This document shows positions 55,852 to 62,130 of a stretch of DNA of 62,130 nucleotides, one piece after another; within the stretch, counting starts at the first letter, position 1, and the number at the start of each line of letters is the position of its first letter. The stretch is from Rhodocyclaceae bacterium (GTDB lineage Bacteria; Pseudomonadota; Gammaproteobacteria; Burkholderiales; Usitatibacteraceae). The notes under the pieces were generated by a model. That model saw nothing but the letters and a program-made list of their open reading frames with translations, did not search any database and was not told the origin of the DNA. The DNA lies in contig JADCJC010000012.1 of the NCBI GenBank assembly GCA_020247395.1, forward strand, positions 1-62,130. Reading direction: 5' to 3'. Made by a program: the position numbers and the translations under genes.

Positions 55852-56886
55852 GTGACACATAAAATTGTTGTTACCAATCCGATACACACGGAGGTGAGGG
55901 ATCGCCTCGCGCAGATCGGTGAAGTGGTGATGAATTCATCCAACACGCCGTGGACGCATGAGGAGCTCACCTCGCAGCTGTCTGACGCCACCGCCATGAT
56001 GGGTTTTATGACCGATTGCGTTAACGCCGAAACAATCGCCGACGCACCAAAATTGCAAGTAATCGCCGCTGCACTCAAAGGGTTCGATAGTTATGACGTC
56101 GTGGCGTGTACATCGGCCGGCGTCTGGTTGACCATCGTTCCGGACTTGCTGACCGAACCCACCGCCGAGCTTGCTATCGGACTTGCCATCGCACTTGGTC
56201 GCCACCTGCGTCACGGTGACGCTTATGTGCGCTCAGGCAAATTTGACGGGTGGCGCTCACATTACTTTGGCACCGGCTTGCGTGGTTCGACGATCGCCAT
56301 TGTTGGCCTTGGGCAGGTAGGCCGCGCAATTGCGGATCAGCTCGGCGGTTTTAGATGCGCGCATATTCTCGGTGTTGACCCACACGCGCAGCATGCCAAT
56401 GTCACGTTTTGTTCGCTGGATGAAGCCATGCGGCGCGCGGATTTTGTCTTCGTCGCGGTGCCGCTGACGCCTGATTCACGCAGCCTTATCAGTGCGCCGC
56501 AGATCGCTGCCGCCAGGGCGGGGCAGCTGCTGATTAACGTTGGGCGCGGCTCCGTTGTGGATGAGTCGGCGGTCTTGCAGGCGCTCGACGGCGGGCAGCT
56601 GGGTGGTTACGCGGCTGACGTATTTGCTTGTGAAGATTGGTCATTGCCAGACCGCCCGGAGAAAATCGATGCGCGGTTGCTGTTGCACCCCAACACCGTG
56701 TTTACGCCGCACCTCGGCTCGGCGGTGCGCAATGTGAGATTAGCGATCGAGCACCGTGCGGCGGACAACATCATCGCCGTTCTGCAAGGAGGCGCACCAA
56801 TGGACGCCATCAATCACCCCAAGGAGCCGCGCGATGTCCGCGAGAAAAGTGCCATATCAGGCATGTTTGAGCGCCGCATGAAATGA
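55852..56886 (+). CDS. ptxD: NAD-dependent phosphite dehydrogenase
   Basis: A 344-residue D-2-hydroxyacid-dehydrogenase-fold enzyme oxidising phosphite to phosphate. GTG start with GGGAAG upstream. Residues aligning with P. stutzeri PtxD: Met53, Lys76 in AALKGFDS, Trp134 in FDGWRSHYFGTGL, Arg232 in NVGRGSVVDE, Glu261 in VFACEDW, His287 in FTPHLGSAVRNV. The long TSAGVWLTIVPDLLTEPTAE stretch is PtxD-like rather than general dehydrogenase. The Rossmann loop GLGQVGRA is followed by an acidic residue in HILGVDP, as expected for NAD. Last gene of the operon. Confidence 0.92.
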   Translation: MTHKIVVTNPIHTEVRDRLAQIGEVVMNSSNTPWTHEELTSQLSDATAMMGFMTDCVNAETIADAPKLQVIAAALKGFDSYDVVACTSAGVWLTIVPDLLTEPTAELAIGLAIALGRHLRHGDAYVRSGKFDGWRSHYFGTGLRGSTIAIVGLGQVGRAIADQLGGFRCAHILGVDPHAQHANVTFCSLDEAMRRADFVFVAVPLTPDSRSLISAPQIAAARAGQLLINVGRGSVVDESAVLQALDGGQLGGYAADVFACEDWSLPDRPEKIDARLLLHPNTVFTPHLGSAVRNVRLAIEHRAADNIIAVLQGGAPMDAINHPKEPRDVREKSAISGMFERRMK

Positions 56887-56902
56887 TCGGGGCGAGTATC
56901 CA

Positions 56903-57295
56903 TCAAGTGCCGAACCAGCCGCCGCCCGCATCACCCACCACGCAGTAACGAATATTCAGTGTGGCCACACCTAGCTTGGTGAGCGCATCGGCCAGCGGTG
57001 CCATATCGCTGCTGACACCGAACGATGAATCCCAACAGCCACCGTGCATCAACACCGCAATCGGAAACGGACCTTTGCCCGGGGGCACGCGCAAGTCGGC
57101 ACTTTGCTTTGGCTCGTTGCCGTAGCGCACCGTTTCTGTTGGTGCCGAGACCGCGGTGCGCGCCAGCGCCGACGGGCCGTAGAAATACATGTTGGAAGCC
57201 ATGCGGCCGTACGGCCATGCAACGTAAACCAGCACCATCACGCCCGCGCCGATGGCGACGCCGATCCATCGACCCCGCTTGCTCCACTTGCCCAT
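56903..57295 (-). pseudogene. Alpha/beta hydrolase gene, 3' half missing
   Basis: From the ATG at 57295 the frame encodes an N-terminal anchor (WIGVAIGAGVMVLVYVAWPY), then PIAVLMHGGCWDSSFGVSSD, the HGGCW oxyanion motif of alpha/beta hydrolases, and TLNIRYCVVGDAGGGWFGT, after which it stops. Typical members of this type run about 280 residues with GxSxG after this point. The stop lies 16 bp from the end of ptxD, which fits removal of the 3' half when the ptx DNA joined here. Confidence 0.72.
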
Positions 57296-57377
57296 GCCGC
57301 CCCTTTGTTGTTTTGTTGATCGCTTCAATACCCAACGCAGGGCAGATTATGCCGAGGCCGACGCATGCGATGGAAGA

Positions 57378-57461
57378 ATGAAATTCAAACTCCCCTATTG
57401 GCGGGCAGTTTCAAGCAAAAGTGCTTGGGGACGCGCGTGGAGGCTGGGGTTTGAAGAAACG
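57378..57461 (+). repeat. 84-bp repeat, copy 1
   Basis: Starts ATGAAATTCAAAC and shares AAAAGTGCTTGGGGA and GCTGGGGTTT with a second copy at 61110-61192 in the same direction, about 75-80% identical. Both read in one frame as MKFK.. RAVS.KSAWG..W.LGF. A dispersed element with a possible small coding frame. Confidence 0.65.
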
Positions 57462-57510
57462 TAATCCAGCATGCCTGAGCGGGTACCCCAGATGTCACTC
57501 TAGAACCGTC

Positions 57511-57531
57511 GTCCCGGATTCAGTCCGGGAC
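57511..57531. repeat. Isolated GC palindrome
   Basis: GTCCCGGA and TCCGGGAC, loop TTCAG, form an 8-bp perfect stem with no T-run. It resembles the dispersed intergenic palindromes of many proteobacteria. It may be a REP-like unit. Confidence 0.45.
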
Positions 57532-57721
57532 CCAGTTTCGCCGCTCACGGGACTACCAAAATTAGGCCCCGGCGCAGTTACCAAAATGAGCCGGGGTGAC
57601 ACCCGTCTTTTTTGCGCTTCCTCTAAACCCCCTTCGCCTTCAACGCCGAAACCTCAGAATCTCCATCGTCCCCCAGGCCGCTGCCGCGCGTACGCACGCC
57701 CGGCTTCACGCTCGGCTTACT

Positions 57722-58498
57722 TCACCGCTTTTGCGTCACATCCCGCGCTTCAAAGGCTTGCTCGTAGTGCGGCACTTCAGTCCCAAGCAGGCGATCCCAC
57801 AGGCGCGTCATCAATCCAAAGTTTCCAGACGGTGAGGTGTGATGGAGCGCGTGGTAGGTGGCTGTGTTGATCCAACGAACTACCGGCACCTTCATCAGAC
57901 CTCTAGGAAAGAACTCATAGCCAAGATGCGACATCAAGTTGTTTGCCAGCCCGATCGCCTGCAGAAGACCCAGCATTGGCAGGTAGATCGGGACGAGCAG
58001 TGTGGCGGGCAGAACCCATGCTCCGTAAAGGAACGACTCAAACCAATGAAATGAATACGAGGTGAATGGATCGACGTTGACACTGCGGTGGTGCTCGGCA
58101 TGCACAAACCGAAACAGCGCGCGGTGGTGCAGTAAACGATGGCACCAATAAAACCACGCGTCGTTAAAAAACAGCAGACCTACCGTCGTCACCATGATCA
58201 TCGGCCAGCCGAGGGACAACGCATCTGTCGTCAACTTGGTCACGCCGACCGCATAGAGGATTGAAATCAATACCGCAGTTGCGGTGCCGACGATCATCGT
58301 GAGCAGCGTATTGCGGACCTCACGAGAGAGCTGTGCAGGGCTCAATTCATTCGTCCGATTGAGCCTCGATTCTTGAAAGTGCCGCCGCCCCAATTTCCAT
58401 ACGCACCAATAGAGCGTCGTGGCGATGCTGAAGTAGACAACGGCTTGTGACAGGTAGCCCTCAACAAACATCAGCACTGGGTGGTTCCATTCGATCAT
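57722..58498 (-). CDS. Sterol desaturase / fatty acid hydroxylase family protein
   Basis: A 258-residue membrane protein with about four hydrophobic segments and the di-iron His clusters of the family: HRLLHHRALF, HAEHHRSVN near residue 140, and HALHHTSPSGNFGLMTRLWD near 220. It should hydroxylate or desaturate a lipid. The gene is divergent from a TetR regulator, with two matching palindromes between, so its expression is likely lipid-responsive through that regulator. Confidence 0.88.
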   Translation of the reverse strand: MIEWNHPVLMFVEGYLSQAVVYFSIATTLYWCVWKLGRRHFQESRLNRTNELSPAQLSREVRNTLLTMIVGTATAVLISILYAVGVTKLTTDALSLGWPMIMVTTVGLLFFNDAWFYWCHRLLHHRALFRFVHAEHHRSVNVDPFTSYSFHWFESFLYGAWVLPATLLVPIYLPMLGLLQAIGLANNLMSHLGYEFFPRGLMKVPVVRWINTATYHALHHTSPSGNFGLMTRLWDRLLGTEVPHYEQAFEARDVTQKR

Positions 58499-58526
58499 CG
58501 GTTACCTAAACGCATTATTCGGACAT

Positions 58527-58545
58527 TGCAACTTTGAGTTGCAAT
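58527..58545. promoter_or_regulatory. TetR-type operator 1
   Basis: TTGCAACTTTGAGTTGCAA is an inverted repeat (TTGCAACT and AGTTGCAA, 3-nt centre) between the divergent desaturase and TetR genes. It has the same core as operator 2 at 58565. Confidence 0.75.
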
Positions 58546-58564
58546 CACTATAAATCAGCAAAAC

Positions 58565-58593
58565 CCGCTTTGCAACTCTGAGTTGCAAAGCGG
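58565..58593. promoter_or_regulatory. TetR-type operator 2, perfect 14-bp inverted repeat
   Basis: CCGCTTTGCAACTC, one centre base, GAGTTGCAAAGCGG. This is a perfect inverted repeat that contains the TTGCAACT core of operator 1. It lies 25 bp before the TetR ATG, fitting autoregulation of the regulator and control of the divergent gene. Confidence 0.8.
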
Positions 58594-58617
58594 CTAAGGC
58601 GACGCTATGCTCTCGGA

Positions 58618-59271
58618 ATGCCCGCACCGAAGAAAAAGTCCTCTCCCCACGCCACCGAACCAAAGCCCCGTGGCGAAGCGTTTGTCCAGACCGTGCTACA
58701 GGTCACACTGCAACAACTCGCAGACGTTGGCTTCGAGAAGCTCTCCATCCCCGATGTCGCGGCGCGCGCAGGAGTCAATAGGACCAGCATCTACCGGCGA
58801 TGGCGGACGAAAGAGGTGCTGGTGCGTCACGCGCTTGACGCCGCGATGGACCACAGCGAGGGCTTGGCGACAACAGGTGATCTGCGCACCGACTTAATCG
58901 CGCTTGCGCAGACCGTAGCCCACTTTCTTCAATCGCCGACGGGCACTGCTGTGGTGCGCATTCTGCTTGCCGAAGGCAGCAACCCTGAGTTGCGACTGCT
59001 CGCCAACAAAGCTTATGGCAACGCGAGCGACCGTGCGCCGTTTGCGCTGCTTGCCCAAGCGAAAGCGCGGGGTGAGATCGCGCCGGATGTGGATGCATCG
59101 ACATTGCTTTTCACCATCGCCGGCGCGCTGATGCACAGAGTGTTCGTCGAGCAGGGGCGAGCGACGGTGACGTACATCGCGCAAGTGGTTGATCTAGTGC
59201 TTAAGGGGGCGACGCGATACGCGAAGGAAGAACTTCTCGAAACCCACTATCGCTCCGCTCACGCGTCGTGA
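58618..59271 (+). CDS. TetR/AcrR-family regulator
   Basis: A 217-residue repressor. The HTH begins near 30: LQQLADVGFEKLSIPDVAAR then GVNRTSIYRRWRTKEVLVRH. The C-terminal part has no close match but the helical pattern is usual. The N-terminal ten residues are Lys/Pro-rich. It is divergent from the sterol-desaturase gene with both operators in the gap. Ligand probably a lipid or sterol-like molecule, by context only. Confidence 0.88.
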   Translation: MPAPKKKSSPHATEPKPRGEAFVQTVLQVTLQQLADVGFEKLSIPDVAARAGVNRTSIYRRWRTKEVLVRHALDAAMDHSEGLATTGDLRTDLIALAQTVAHFLQSPTGTAVVRILLAEGSNPELRLLANKAYGNASDRAPFALLAQAKARGEIAPDVDASTLLFTIAGALMHRVFVEQGRATVTYIAQVVDLVLKGATRYAKEELLETHYRSAHAS

Positions 59272-59357
59272 TCGCGATTTTTTTACGTTGCCATGAGTGT
59301 CAGTTAGTTTGTCGTGTTGATTTATTCGCTTTGCTTGGATTGATCGTGGTTCCCTAC

Positions 59358-59388
59358 CTGTTTAGCCGCTGACCAAGCGGCTAAACAG
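59358..59388. terminator. 13-bp perfect hairpin after the TetR gene
   Basis: CTGTTTAGCCGCT and AGCGGCTAAACAG pair perfectly with a GACCA loop. The downstream T-run is poor (GATGTTTCT), so termination is likely but not certain. It could also be an insertion-element end, because a transposase relic follows at once. Confidence 0.5.
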
Positions 59389-59396
59389 GATGTTTC

Positions 59397-59553
59397 TCAT
59401 GCGCTAGACGCACCTCTCCCCTCTATCCTTGCATCCAAGGTTACCCAGCGCCGCAGATTGTAGACCGTCGCCTGCACAACAATCATCGACTTGGTGCGGG
59501 TCTCACCGATCGAGCGTAGTCGCTTGCCCATCGTCTTCTCCCATCCACAATTG
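59397..59553 (-). mobile_element. IS5-like transposase C-terminal relic
   Basis: The minus frame ending at 59397 reads KTMGKRLRSIGETRTKSMI then ATVYNLRRWVTL, the C-terminal end of DDE transposases of the IS5 group (where an arginine-rich block precedes YNLxR). Only about 50 codons are left and no catalytic part is present. No paired inverted ends were found. Confidence 0.55.
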
Positions 59554-59766
59554 ACATATCATCGCGTCGTATACACACGAATCACCATTTCGGAGCTGCC
59601 TATGTTTGCCGACTACCTTCTTACCCCTTGTGGGTCGTAATCGAGAAGATCGGCTGATGGATTAGTCGGTGTTGGATTGTGCCGCGCCCGCGTCATTCGG
59701 TGCCGCATAAACACTGCTAACTTGCTGGACGGTCTTCTCCTTGTAAACCATTTGCGAAAGAAGATC
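59554..59766. other. Intergenic, nothing recognised
   Basis: No gene or clear motif other than the lead-in to the next ATG, which has AAAGAAG just upstream. AT-richer than its flanks. Confidence 0.4.
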
Positions 59767-60312
59767 ATGACAAATCAAATCACACCTATTACGCTCACCA
59801 CGGCGCGTTTGCGACTTGTTGGCGCGGATGTCGCATTGCTGCGCGCTGACCTTGCGGGCAGACACGCACTTGGTGCCGCGCTGGTTGCTCATGTGGCAGA
59901 CACTTGGCCGCCCGAGTATTACGACACTGCGGCTGTGCAGTGGATGCTGAATGCCGGCGCGGCGCTTGATGCCAGTAACACAAATAGCCCTTGGCGAAGT
60001 TACTACGTTGTGTTTTCTGCGCCGACGCCAACGCTCGTCGGCACGGTGGGATTCAAGTCCGCGCCAGATAAGCACGGCACCGTCGAGATTGGTTACAGCG
60101 TCGTCGCGTCATTTCAGCGCCGAGGTATTGCCAGCGAAGCCGTTGCCGCTCTCATCGCCCATGCGTATACGCACGGTGCAACGGCAGTTGCAGCAGAAAC
60201 CTTTCCCGAGTTGGTTGCATCACTCGGTGTGATGCGGCGTTGCGGGTTGGTTCACGCTGGGCAAGGTAGTGAAGCCGGCGCGGTGCGATACGTTCACCAT
60301 CGCGGCGGATGA
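59767..60312 (+). CDS. GNAT family N-acetyltransferase (RimJ/RimL-like)
   Basis: A 181-residue acetyltransferase from the ATG at 59767 (AAAGAAG upstream). ITLTTARLRLVGADVALL at the start is the RimL-type opening; motif A is GTVEIGYSVVASFQRRGIAS, with the QRRGIAS acetyl-CoA loop; motif B ETFPELVASLGVMRRCGLVH. Such enzymes acetylate N-termini or small amines. No close partner gene. Confidence 0.82.
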   Translation: MTNQITPITLTTARLRLVGADVALLRADLAGRHALGAALVAHVADTWPPEYYDTAAVQWMLNAGAALDASNTNSPWRSYYVVFSAPTPTLVGTVGFKSAPDKHGTVEIGYSVVASFQRRGIASEAVAALIAHAYTHGATAVAAETFPELVASLGVMRRCGLVHAGQGSEAGAVRYVHHRGG

Positions 60313-60431
60313 AAACAGAAAGTCATTGAAGGACGTAAACCAACGGGGCCGGAGTCGATATTCTCAGGTTTGGGAAAGTACGAGTCTGGTCCTTTCAATT
60401 CTGCGAGGCGGGTCACGCCGGATGGTTTGTA

Positions 60432-60728
60432 TCAAGCCGCTAATCGCTCAATCTGCTCCAAATCCGCGCCGATCAATTTGCGTGATTCTTCGAGATCGTA
60501 ATCGGCCTGCAGGCCAAGCCAAAAGCCCTCCGTCGTGCCGAAGGCCTTTGCCAGGCGCAGCGCGGTATCTGCCGTGATGCCGCGTTTACCCAACACGATT
60601 TCGTTGATACGGCGAGGAGGAACACCCGTGGCGCGCGCAAGCGCGTTCTGGCTGATTTCCATTGGCAATAGGAATTCTTCCAGAAGGACTTCACCCGGGT
60701 GAATATTTGGTAACCGCTTAGTCTTCAT
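60432..60728 (-). CDS. higA: Antitoxin HigA (HTH, VapI/HigA family)
   Basis: A 98-residue DNA-binding antitoxin from the ATG at 60728. IHPGEVLLEEFLLPMEISQN is the HigA opening, and the HTH runs NALARATGVPPRRINEIVLG with the recognition helix PPRRINEIV. It follows the toxin gene by 8 bp on the same strand, the usual HigBA order, and should bind both the toxin and the operator. Confidence 0.93.
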   Translation of the reverse strand: MKTKRLPNIHPGEVLLEEFLLPMEISQNALARATGVPPRRINEIVLGKRGITADTALRLAKAFGTTEGFWLGLQADYDLEESRKLIGADLEQIERLAA

Positions 60729-60736
60729 TTGGCACC

Positions 60737-61018
60737 TCAGTGGTAGTCGACGATTCGCACGTCCGAAACACCAGCCTCGCTCCAGCGAAAGCAAATTCGC
60801 CATTGGTCGTCGATACGAATACTGTGCTGGCCTTTCATATCGCCTTTCAATGCTTCAAGCCGGTTGGCGGGCGGGATGCGTAAGTCGTCTAGTCGTCTTG
60901 CGTTATTGATCATACGAAGCTTTCGCCGCGCAATAGTCTGAATCGCACCCGGCAGACGCCGTGACACTTCGCCATCCCAAATGCGCTCGGTCTCTTTGTC
61001 TGCGAAGTTGAGGATCAT
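60737..61018 (-). CDS. higB: Toxin HigB (RelE/ParE superfamily)
   Basis: A 93-residue RelE-fold ribosome-dependent mRNA interferase. The ATG at 61018 (a TTG 6 nt upstream is unlikely) begins MILNFADKETERIWDGE, and the catalytic block is KGDMKGQHSIRIDDQWRICF, whose Arg and Trp are typical, closed by VRIVDYH. Toxin precedes antitoxin. The promoter region contains palindromes. Effect expected: growth arrest when HigA is lost. Confidence 0.93.
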   Translation of the reverse strand: MILNFADKETERIWDGEVSRRLPGAIQTIARRKLRMINNARRLDDLRIPPANRLEALKGDMKGQHSIRIDDQWRICFRWSEAGVSDVRIVDYH

Positions 61019-61027
61019 GGTCAATTG

Positions 61028-61049
61028 TAACGATATTCGTTATATAACG
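61028..61049. promoter_or_regulatory. HigBA operator, overlapping palindromes
   Basis: TAACGATATTCGTTA (61028-61042) and CGTTATATAACG (61038-61049, perfect) overlap in an AT-rich region 10 to 31 bp upstream of the toxin ATG. This suits HigA autorepression of higBA. Its extent is an inference. Confidence 0.55.
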
Positions 61050-61109
61050 TCAACCGTTATGATGATCGCCGACTCCGGTTCCAACGTCGCGGCGCACGAA
61101 GGAAGCAAA

Positions 61110-61192
61110 ATGAAATTCAAACCCGCCAATCGGCGGGCCGTTTCAGACAAAAGTGCTTGGGGAGGCCCGTGGATGCTGGGGTTTACGGAACG
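61110..61192 (+). repeat. 84-bp repeat, copy 2
   Basis: Diverged copy of 57378-57461 in the same direction (ATGAAATTCAAAC start, shared AAAAGTGCTTGGGGA). It lies just after the HigBA control region on the opposite side from the toxin gene. It continues as an open frame to 61271 without a recognised domain. Confidence 0.65.
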
Positions 61193-61230
61193 CCTAGCGG
61201 CTGTCGTCCTCCAGCGTAAGACGCTGCGCG

Positions 61231-61617
61231 CTACGCGAATAACCACTTGTGGAGCAATCGCCCGGGGCTGAATGCGAACGAACCGGCGATGACGAGACCG
61301 CCCACGTAGAGCCAAATCATGCCGCTGAGATGTGCCGCGACGTCGTGTCTGCGCGCCGCGAGATACGCCGTGGGAACCGTGTAGATCGTAAGCACGCAGA
61401 AGAGATGGATGAAGCCGAAGTGGTTCAACCATCTCGGCCCCAGCACTGCCGGGATGAAGAGCGCGACGATCGCAGTCGTTAGCATTAGCAACATATAGGC
61501 TTTGCCCAGCAGCCGGTGCAACGACGTGCCTTTGTGGTTGAGCATGAGCCATGTGCCGATCAGAAATGCAGGCAGTACTGTGGCTAAGTGCAAGTACACG
61601 AGGTTAAGGTAGGTCAT
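61231..61617 (-). CDS. DUF2306 family membrane protein
   Basis: A 128-residue protein from the ATG at 61617 with four membrane segments. Conserved pieces: YLHLATVLPAFLIGTWLMLN, HRLLGKAYMLLMLTTAIVAL with the His/Lys of the loop, NHFGFIHLFCVLTIYTVPTA and the RRHDVAAHLSGMIWLYVGGL loop. The His positions might hold haem or metal. Function of the family is unknown. Confidence 0.82.
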   Translation of the reverse strand: MTYLNLVYLHLATVLPAFLIGTWLMLNHKGTSLHRLLGKAYMLLMLTTAIVALFIPAVLGPRWLNHFGFIHLFCVLTIYTVPTAYLAARRHDVAAHLSGMIWLYVGGLVIAGSFAFSPGRLLHKWLFA

Positions 61618-61822
61618 CGCCAATCCTTGAAATGATTTCCAAGGAAGCATAGTTGCCGCAGAGGCAAGGCGGGAGCGGAATTCGACGAATGGCAGGCTGG
61701 AGGCGCGAGTGGTTGGCCGGTCGGCGTGATTTGGGTTTGCGGGATAGCGTTGTAAGCCAAACGCCCCACCGCACGACTATCTTGGTATCACCACTTTTCT
61801 CGGGGCCGGATATGCAGGGCAT

Positions 61823-62008
61823 TTGGATGCAAGCATGTCGATTGGCCACGGGCTGACTGCCTGTATCGCCGCGACGTCGGCGAGCGGTGCGTCTTCGTCC
61901 GCCTGTGAAAAGAAGAGCGGTGCGGTTGTTCTCGCTTTTCACATGAACTATTGGGATTACATCGGATGGGTGGACCGATTCGCGACGTCCGCCTACAACG
62001 TCCGACAG
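61823..62008 (+). pseudogene. DUF1223 protein gene, broken by an IS21-like end
   Basis: The frame contains VVLAFHMNYWDYIGWVDRFA and then SAYNVRQ, which is the core of the secreted DUF1223 family (LAFHVDYWDYLGW). Upstream of it the expected CSSCPP site is degenerate (GASSSACE). After SAYNVRQ the sequence changes to the end of an insertion element, at TG (62009). So the gene is damaged at its start and is cut by an insertion. The rest may lie to the right. Confidence 0.65.
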
Positions 62009-62130
62009 TGCGCCCCGATGGCCACTTCAAATTCCCCCACTTATGGCCGCCCAAATTCCCCCGGGCAGGACGCGTTGATTATTAGTTGACGGACGGGTTT
62101 TGTGCAATGCGGGCGGCGGCTTCTTTTAGC
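62009..62130 (-). mobile_element. IS21-like insertion element, end only
   Basis: The first bases TGCGCCCC give the TG end of the IS21 family. Two copies of GGGGGAATTTG-(G/A)(G/A)-(C/G)GGCC lie at 62020-62038 and 62045-62062 (minus sense), the multiple terminal transposase-binding sites of the family. Inward, a minus frame ends ARIAQNPSVN with a TAA at 62082-62084, the tail of an element gene. Only this end is in the window, so family assignment is inference. Confidence 0.6.

Larger units (their letters stand above)
57296..57721. other. Rearranged non-coding stretch with repeats
   Basis: The gap between the broken hydrolase gene and the sterol desaturase gene has no intact gene. It contains one copy of an 84-bp repeat, a GC palindrome (57511-57531) and two near-direct repeats (57551-57600, accaaaat then gccccgg/gccgggg). 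Confidence 0.5.

Overview
This 62 kb window reads as a chromosomal stretch of a Gram-negative, moderately GC-rich bacterium, most likely a betaproteobacterium (Burkholderiales or relatives). That is inference from gene content: a small Trp-rich membrane protein of the TIGR04438 type, a DUF2788/DUF2189 pair, a complete branched-chain amino-acid ABC transporter, an OmpW porin, and tripartite outer-membrane/lipoprotein-type signal peptides. No rRNA, tRNA or CRISPR array was seen.

Layout. 1-3916: cation handling (5' part of an MrpA-type antiporter subunit, a CaCA-type Ca2+/Na+ exchanger) and an EcsC-family protein. 3991-9107: livF-livG-livM-livH, then a terminator-like hairpin, then the lipoprotein substrate-binding protein with its own sigma70-like promoter. 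9453-14349: cytochrome c, small membrane proteins, a nested inverted-repeat (MITE-like) element, an amidase, and a tartrate/D-malate dehydrogenase. 14398-19910: two paralogous proteins made only of paired cyclic-nucleotide-binding domains, a broken VOC gene between them, and, divergent, a ClpX-like AAA+ ATPase that lacks the zinc domain and has altered pore loops, then an endonuclease/exonuclease/phosphatase-fold protein. 20390-30606: GNAT, GcvR-like ACT protein, release factor 3, a four-PAS hybrid histidine kinase, hemolysin III, and a BaeSR-like two-component pair. 30881-45482: OmpW with an FNR-type box, a tiny Cys-containing protein, lipoprotein, PPK2-type polyphosphate:AMP phosphotransferase, hydrolases, methyltransferases, thioesterase, MAPEG. 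45617-49605: a full-length but heavily decayed Pls/PosA-type nonribosomal peptide synthetase gene. 49896-51919: an Ala-rich membrane protein and a serine hydrolase. 52204-56886: a phosphite-oxidation locus (ptxABCD with a divergent LysR regulator), followed by a truncated hydrolase gene. 57329-62130: a rearranged end with repeats, a sterol-desaturase/TetR pair with two matching operators, an IS5-like transposase relic, HigBA toxin-antitoxin, and, at the right edge, an IS21-like element end interrupting a DUF1223 gene.

How the parts work together. The ptx locus should import phosphite (PtxABC) and oxidise it to phosphate with NAD (PtxD), giving an alternative phosphorus source; the polyphosphate:AMP phosphotransferase elsewhere also touches phosphorus metabolism, but nothing links them. 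The liv operon imports branched-chain amino acids or related compounds. The least explained group is the pair of cyclic-nucleotide-binding proteins facing the remodelled ClpX-like ATPase; this is my main candidate for an undescribed system, though a functional link is inference from adjacency only. The right-hand 5 kb shows several signs of past insertion and deletion.
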